NCBI GenBank assembly: GCA_027315225.1
Contig: DAHUYJ010000007.1
Coordinates: 1-42,859, forward strand
Source: Candidatus Saccharimonadota bacterium
Lineage (GTDB): Bacteria > Patescibacteriota > Saccharimonadia > Saccharimonadales > UBA4665
Length of the DNA stretch: 42,859 bases
Direction of reading: 5' to 3'
A model generated the notes under the pieces. It worked only from the letters and a program-made list of their open reading frames with translations, made no database searches and was not told the origin of the DNA. This document shows positions 40,446 through 42,859 of the stretch, in pieces. Made by a program: the position numbers and the translations under genes. Position 1 is the stretch's first letter. Every line of letters begins with the position of its first letter.

Positions 40446-41544
40446 GACCCCCAAGAAGATCCGGGGTTCTTTTAAGAGCAGCGCCGGCCGCTTGGCCCAT
40501 ATACGCAAAAAGGCCATACCGACCGAGCAAAAAGTGAGCGACGCGATCAGCAATGTGCCGCGCATTACCAACGAGACCGTCGGCGAACACCGCGAGGAAG
40601 TGCTCTCCAGCGCCCGGAAGTACATTTATCCGCTCAAACATTCTAAGCGTCACGTGGTACGGACATCGATCACGTTGCTCGCGTTTGTTTTAGTGGTGTT
40701 CCTGGCATTCTGCGGCCTTGACCTTTACAAGTTACAGGGGACCTCCGGCTTCATCTATGACGTGACACGTGTTGTACCGTTCCCGGTGGGCAAAGTCGGT
40801 ACACACTGGGTCAGCTATGAATCATACCTGTTCGAGCTTCGCCGCGACATGCACTACTATGCGACGCAACAACAATCCAACTTTTCTACTAAAAGCGGCC
40901 AGGCCCAGCTTTCCAGGCTCAAGCAGCAGGCGTTGGACCAGGTCATCCAGGACGAATATGTCAAGCAGCTGGCCGCCCAGCATCACGTAACCATCAGCAG
41001 CCAGGAAGTTAACAATCAGGTGGCGCTGGTACGTAACGAGAACCGCCTGGGCAGCAGCAGCCAGGTATTCCGCGAAGTCCTAAGCGAGTTCTGGGGCTGG
41101 AGCGAGGCTGACTTCAAGCGTGAACTCAAGCAGCAGTTGCTGGCCCAAGCCGTGGTGTCCAAGCTCGATACCTCGACCTATGCCCGGGCTCAGGCGGCGC
41201 TCAAACAACTCCAGGGCGGAACCGACTTCGCCACGCTTGCCAAACAGGTCTCTGACGACCGATCTACCAAAGCGAATGGCGGCCAGTACCCGGCCGCGCT
41301 GCAGCTAAACGACAGTTCGGTTCCGCCGGCTATAACTGCCACGCTATTCAAGCTCAAACCAGGCCAGATCTCCGGAATCGTAAATAGCGGTTACAGCCTT
41401 GATATCGTTAAGTTGTTGGACCACAGCGGGGACAGCGTCCACGGCGCCCACATACAATTCAACTTCCAGAGCATCAATACGTATATCCAGCCTTTGCGCT
41501 CCAAGCAGCCGCCGCACTATTACATCAAGGTACAGCCCGCTTAG
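40405..41544 (+). CDS. Membrane-anchored parvulin-type foldase (PrsA/SurA-like)
   Basis: A 379-residue protein with a very basic Lys/Pro-rich cytoplasmic N-terminus (KRPKLKKTPKKPKTPKK), one membrane helix near residues 84-105 (SITLLAFVLVVFLAFCGL), a SurA-N-like helical chaperone region (QALDQVIQDEYVKQLAAQHHVTISSQEV), and a rotamase domain (GGTDFATLAKQVSDDRSTKANGGQYP), followed by a C-terminal helix region. The PPIase signature is recognisable but short. Such proteins fold exported proteins outside the membrane, and the Cys-rich surface proteins and pilins here are obvious clients. ATG 40405 is preferred over GTG 40396. It has a membrane anchor rather than the PrsA lipobox. Confidence 0.86.
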   Translation: MKRPKLKKTPKKPKTPKKIRGSFKSSAGRLAHIRKKAIPTEQKVSDAISNVPRITNETVGEHREEVLSSARKYIYPLKHSKRHVVRTSITLLAFVLVVFLAFCGLDLYKLQGTSGFIYDVTRVVPFPVGKVGTHWVSYESYLFELRRDMHYYATQQQSNFSTKSGQAQLSRLKQQALDQVIQDEYVKQLAAQHHVTISSQEVNNQVALVRNENRLGSSSQVFREVLSEFWGWSEADFKRELKQQLLAQAVVSKLDTSTYARAQAALKQLQGGTDFATLAKQVSDDRSTKANGGQYPAALQLNDSSVPPAITATLFKLKPGQISGIVNSGYSLDIVKLLDHSGDSVHGAHIQFNFQSINTYIQPLRSKQPPHYYIKVQPA

Positions 41545-41560
41545 CCGAGTCTAGTCAAGT

Positions 41561-41589
41561 TTGCTTTTCCCGCCGCGAGTTGCTATTAT
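41561..41589 (+). promoter_or_regulatory. tRNA-Asp promoter
   Basis: TTGCTT (41561-41566), a 17-base spacer and TATTAT (41584-41589) preceded by TGC. The predicted start near 41596 is 12 bases before the tRNA. Confidence 0.65.
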
Positions 41590-41607
41590 TACCCCTGTCT
41601 TTAACGC

Positions 41608-41685
41608 GGGCTCGTAGTGAAGTTGGCCTATCACGCCTCCCTGTCACGGAGGAGATCGCCGGTTCGAATCCGGTCGGGCCCGCCA
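41608..41685 (+). tRNA. tRNA-Asp (anticodon GTC)
   Basis: A 78-base cloverleaf with encoded CCA. The acceptor pairs GGGCTCG (41608-41614) with CGGGCCC (41675-41681), discriminator G41682. The anticodon stem CCTCC/GGAGG closes loop CTGTCAC with anticodon GTC. The T-arm GCCGGTTCGAATCCGGT is canonical. Confidence 0.96.
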
Positions 41686-41688
41686 ATA

Positions 41689-41717
41689 TTGACAAAATGC
41701 TATTTTTGTGATAGTAT
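41689..41717 (+). promoter_or_regulatory. Strong promoter of the methyltransferase-like gene
   Basis: A perfect -35 TTGACA (41689-41694), a 17-base spacer and TAGTAT (41712-41717) preceded by TGA. The start near 41724 gives a short AT-rich leader before ATG 41740. Confidence 0.75.
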
Positions 41718-41739
41718 TTTTTTATTGAAAGAAAACAAA

Positions 41740-42450
41740 ATGACAAGCAATCCAAATCAACATCCTAGAACTAGCGAGTCCAATGCTCGTAAGGGTCGTG
41801 CTGGACACGCTTTGGCAAGGAGACTCTTTGAAAAACTCCCGGGCGTCCCATCGCTAGAGTCGCGTATTGATGCTACTAAAGGGCCTTTTGTTGAAGTAGG
41901 AGCAGTTCCCAGCAGTCCAAGGCCGCGTAAAACACTTATTGATTTACGTAAGATTAACAAGCCTCTATTAACCTCCAATATATATCATCCTCAAGTGATC
42001 GAGAGTCATTACACGCATCGTATTAGCGGTGGACGTAAGATGATCACTCATCGTGATGAAGTCCCTCGTTCCCGCATGTTCAAACCAATAGGAGTTCAAT
42101 TTAAGGAAGTGGAAAGTGGCCCTAATTGGGGCGAGCCCATATTAGACGATGTTGACTTAATTATTGATGCGACAGACCTTCCATTTGATAGCGGCAGCGT
42201 AGGTGCTTTATATGCGAATGCGCTTCACCCGGAAGCAGAGGTAACTTTTGTTAGCGATGAAGCGCCTCGTGTTTTGGAACCGGGAGGAATGTTAATACTT
42301 GATGCTGTTAAACCGGAGTCGATTGCAGCCGACAATCCTTATCTCGATACTATTACTCTTGTAACCCACGGGAAAGGCGAGGGGCTTTCAACTAATTACG
42401 CTGCAGTACGCAATGATGTGCCATACGAATCTCCTCAAATGAGACAATAG
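41740..42450 (+). CDS. Methyltransferase-like protein lacking a clear SAM loop
   Basis: A 236-residue protein, AT-richer than the genes upstream. Its C-terminal half looks like the second half of a class I methyltransferase: ATDLPFDSGSVGALYANAL, then EAPRVLEPGGMLILDAV, which match the motif after the SAM site (LPF-d-S, RvLkPGG). The usual glycine-rich motif I before it is missing; the corresponding stretch is polar and charged. It may be a degenerate or regulatory domain. The N-terminal 60 residues are basic and look disordered. An open frame reaches back into the tRNA, but ATG 41740 follows the promoter properly. Confidence 0.7.
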   Translation: MTSNPNQHPRTSESNARKGRAGHALARRLFEKLPGVPSLESRIDATKGPFVEVGAVPSSPRPRKTLIDLRKINKPLLTSNIYHPQVIESHYTHRISGGRKMITHRDEVPRSRMFKPIGVQFKEVESGPNWGEPILDDVDLIIDATDLPFDSGSVGALYANALHPEAEVTFVSDEAPRVLEPGGMLILDAVKPESIAADNPYLDTITLVTHGKGEGLSTNYAAVRNDVPYESPQMRQ

Positions 42451-42492
42451 AAAAATAGTTCCATACCTGAGTAGCTACGGCCCGCCATAGTA

Positions 42493-42533
42493 TTGACTTA
42501 TTAACAAGCTTATGCTAATATTAGTGTAAGCTT
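42493..42533 (+). promoter_or_regulatory. Promoter with large palindrome
   Basis: TTGACT (42493-42498), a 17-base spacer and TAATAT (42516-42521) preceded by TGC form a good promoter. The -10 sits inside a nearly perfect 28-base palindrome: outer arms AAGCTTA (42506-42512)/TAAGCTT (42527-42533) and inner CTAATATTAG (42515-42524). A T-run follows, so it could also fold as a terminator. Operator is the favoured reading. The rest of 42451-42569 is AT-rich with nothing else recognised. Confidence 0.55.
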
Positions 42534-42569
42534 TTTAAATATAAAAGTAAAAATAAGAAAGAAAATAAA

Positions 42570-42859
42570 ATGTCATCAGCAGAACAACTATCAACAGATG
42601 AAGCAGCTACTGTAGAACAAGCTGCACAGCAAATAGGCCCTATGGCTATAGAAACAGAATTACAAGCTCCTAGAAAAGAAGGTGAACCTTTAACGTGGCA
42701 GGACACCGCAAACATGGTTAACTCAACTTTACCAAACGGTCAGACTCCACGTACAGCAGAAGAAATTAGAGATATAGAAGAACATGCAGCAGAACGTGAT
42801 GGACGTCCAGCAGAAGTAAGGGAGCAAACAAGAGCTCCTCGTAGCCAAGACCAAATTAC
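42570..42859 (+). CDS. N-terminal part of an unknown acidic protein (3' end outside window)
   Basis: From ATG 42570 the frame stays open to the end of the window, giving 96 complete codons. The sequence (MSSAEQLSTDEAATVEQAAQ, later TAEEIRDIEEHAAERDGRP) is acidic, Ala/Glu/Gln-rich, with no membrane segment and probably low structure. An AAGAAAGAAA purine stretch precedes the start but no strong ribosome-binding site. Base composition is AT-rich like the gene before it, which sets this end apart from the rest of the window. Function unknown. Confidence 0.7.
   Translation, partial: MSSAEQLSTDEAATVEQAAQQIGPMAIETELQAPRKEGEPLTWQDTANMVNSTLPNGQTPRTAEEIRDIEEHAAERDGRPAEVREQTRAPRSQDQI

Noticed and set aside
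41617-41739. Extension of the methyltransferase-like frame back into tRNA-Asp
   Set aside because: It would begin within the tRNA and cross a consensus promoter; ATG 41740 is the sensible start.

Overview
The window looks like chromosomal DNA of a Patescibacteria/CPR member, most likely Candidatus Saccharibacteria (TM7). That placement is an inference from gene content and order. The translation genes are bacterial, UGA is a normal stop, and rpsR is followed directly by efp where many bacteria have rplI (bL9). Several cytoplasmic proteins have lost metal-binding cysteines, and a compact, complete type IV pilus cluster is present. Coding density is very high, with no gene-free stretch above 300 bases; the longest is about 275 bases at 38600-38875. 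I found no CRISPR array, insertion sequence or rRNA.

Positions 1-12361 are mostly housekeeping. In order: the end of a ribbon-helix-helix-like protein, rpsO, pnp with an odd structured leader, a small membrane protein, a family-4 uracil-DNA glycosylase, ribonuclease J, FtsK, the operon rpsF-ssb-rpsR-efp, tlyA, a phosphoribosyltransferase-like protein and, on the minus strand, a Crp/Fnr regulator. Positions 12510-18874 hold a PH-domain protein, ychF, a ribbon-helix-helix/RelE toxin-antitoxin pair, and a divergent pair of exporters (MMPL and 14-helix MFS).

Positions 18959-24595 carry three surface-type genes: a His-rich membrane-anchored protein, a small membrane-anchored helical protein, and a 1348-residue secreted Cys-rich protein that could be an adhesin. 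The type IV pilus cluster follows (24736-37678): pilM-pilN-pilO-small membrane gene, pilB, pilT, pilC, two major-type prepilins, the prepilin peptidase, and four minor pilins in the gspH-I-J-K order. The genes fit one machine: PilM/N/O form the inner-membrane platform, PilB and PilT extend and retract, PilC anchors, PilD processes the six prepilins. The large secreted protein upstream may work at the cell surface or pilus tip.

Positions 37679-42859 hold a tyrosine recombinase, an XRE regulator behind two identical palindromes, ndk, tRNA-Arg(CCT), a membrane PH-domain protein, a PrsA/SurA-type foldase, tRNA-Asp(GTC), and an AT-rich end with a methyltransferase-like protein and the start of an unknown acidic protein.

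The main general signal is transcriptional. Many genes have an extended -10 box (TGnTAnnnT) ending 6-10 bases before the ATG and no Shine-Dalgarno sequence, so their mRNAs should be leaderless or nearly so. Genes inside operons and some strongly expressed genes use clear GAAAGGA/AAGGAGG sites instead.
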